From Xanthobacter sp. YC-JY1 (lineage in GTDB: Bacteria; Pseudomonadota; Alphaproteobacteria; Rhizobiales; Xanthobacteraceae), in the NCBI RefSeq assembly GCF_021730305.1, contig NZ_CP032674.1:853001-917000 (forward strand): 64,000 bases of DNA, in the 5' to 3' direction. This document shows, piece by piece, positions 63,447 through 64,000 of the stretch (position 1 is the first letter of the stretch; every line of letters begins with the position of its first letter). Both the position numbers and the translations under genes were made by a program. The notes under the pieces were generated by a model that was not told the origin of the DNA, did no database searches, and saw only the letters and a program-made list of their open reading frames with translations.

Positions 63447-63463
63447 GGTCCATATTCTGGATC
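63447..63463. promoter_or_regulatory. IclR-type operator candidate 2
   Basis: GGTCCA (63447-63452), TATTC, TGGATC (63458-63463): one mismatch to the repeat at 63326, same 17-bp span, 12 bp before the regulator start. Placement suggests autoregulation. Confidence 0.65.
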
Positions 63464-63475
63464 AAGGGAGCGCGC

Positions 63476-64000
63476 GTGGCAGGGGGACTGAAAGTGCCCG
63501 CCGCCGGAGCAGGCGGGCCGGAGCGTCCGTCGGGCGCGACCCCGGATGCCGCGCCTGAGTCGGCCGGCGGCACCCAGAGCATCGAGCGCGCGGTCGCGCT
63601 GTTGATGCTCGTGGGCCGCGCGGGTGCGGAGGGCGCCCGCCTCGCCGATCTCGTCGCAAGCTCCGGCCTTTCCAAGCCCACCGTGCGCCGCGTGCTGCTG
63701 GCGCTGGTGCGCGCCGGGCTGGTGGACCAGGACGAGGCGAGCCGCCGCTATCATGTGGGGCCGGAGGCCTATGTGCTCGGCACGCTGGCCGCGCCGCGTT
63801 TCGGCATCCACGCCCTCGCCCTCGACGGACTCTCCCGCATCGCCCGCCAGAGCGGCGACTGCGCCTTCCTCTCGGTGCCGCGCGGGGCTTTTTCCGTGTG
63901 CCTGCATCGCGAGGAGGGCACCTGGCCCATCCGCACCCATGTGCTGCAGGCCGGCGACCGGCACCCCCTCGGCATCGGCGCCGGCGGCCTCGCCATCCTC
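63476..64000 (+). CDS. IclR family transcriptional regulator (3' end cut by window edge)
   Basis: 175 codons are visible and the frame stays open at base 64000. The N-terminal winged helix is QSIERAVALLMLVG, then ARLADLVASSGLSKPTVRRV, and the effector domain begins at LSRIARQSGDCAFLSV. A GTG start at 63476 is proposed because the upstream DNA is operator-like and no earlier ATG fits; its first 30 residues are Gly/Ala/Pro-rich. It is divergent from the DctP gene and two shared 17-bp inverted repeats lie between them. It probably represses the transporter until an organic acid binds. Confidence 0.85.
   Translation, partial: MAGGLKVPAAGAGGPERPSGATPDAAPESAGGTQSIERAVALLMLVGRAGAEGARLADLVASSGLSKPTVRRVLLALVRAGLVDQDEASRRYHVGPEAYVLGTLAAPRFGIHALALDGLSRIARQSGDCAFLSVPRGAFSVCLHREEGTWPIRTHVLQAGDRHPLGIGAGGLAIL

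Overview
The window is 64 kb of very GC-rich bacterial chromosome with tightly packed genes, many overlapping start and stop codons (ATGA or TGATG) and almost no foreign DNA. Families and context (IclR-controlled aromatic and solute catabolism, LivHMGF and TRAP binding proteins, a DUF3141-ackA-pta operon, a DUF1127 peptide, A2M plus PbpC, short dispersed palindromic repeats) suggest an alphaproteobacterium of the Hyphomicrobiales, perhaps Xanthobacteraceae. The taxonomy is inference from gene content. No phage, insertion sequence, CRISPR array or rRNA was seen; one tRNA (Gln, CTG) is present.

Layout. 1-5056 (minus): a CoA-linked aromatic or alicyclic acid catabolic operon with a Rieske dioxygenase (alpha and beta), an enoyl-CoA hydratase/isomerase, an SDR, a 2Fe-2S ferredoxin and a CoA-transferase/racemase cut by the left edge. 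It is divergent from 5455-10121 (plus), a complete branched-chain-type ABC importer. 10160-14453 (minus): RND efflux pump and adaptor. 14676-19184 (minus): pta-ackA-DUF3141 operon. 19523-20584 (minus): exported HAD phosphatase. 21109-28520 (plus): alpha-2-macroglobulin and PBP1C. 28641-30503: DUF1127 peptide, tRNA-Gln and an unknown membrane protein beside an AT-rich patch. 30568-35147 (minus): orphan ABC binding protein followed by catC, YciI, SDR, cyclase and pcaD-like genes, divergent from a 3-hydroxyacyl-CoA dehydrogenase and an IclR regulator (35501-37311).

37342-49450 (minus) is the most remarkable block. It encodes a trimethylamine dehydrogenase whose flavin, iron-sulfur, substrate-bowl and ETF-docking residues all match the Methylophilus enzyme at a constant +5 offset. 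With it are a membrane Fe-S protein of DgcB/EtfD type, a leucine-rich-repeat-variant (LRV) protein, EtfB, EtfA, an APC permease, a stand-alone GcvT-like folate protein and a LuxR-type regulator. Together these could import a methylated amine, demethylate it, pass electrons through ETF to the quinone pool, and trap formaldehyde on folate. A 20-bp perfect palindrome lies upstream of the dehydrogenase.

49876-53507 (minus): a signalling group (FIST sensor, small unknown protein, cNMP-binding/SpoIIE phosphatase, K+ channel). 53763-55592 (plus): typA. 55865-56968 (minus): FAD oxidoreductase of L-2-hydroxyglutarate oxidase type. 57099-60426 (plus): a compact DUF971, FRD/AprA-like flavoprotein, 4Fe-4S ferredoxin and HEAT-repeat operon of unknown substrate. 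60544-62169 (plus): GH13 alpha-glucosidase. 62225-64000: a Tat-exported TRAP binding protein divergent from a second IclR regulator, cut by the right edge, with two matching 17-bp inverted repeats between them.

Most protein-family calls rest on motifs read directly. Substrates of the catabolic clusters are inferred.
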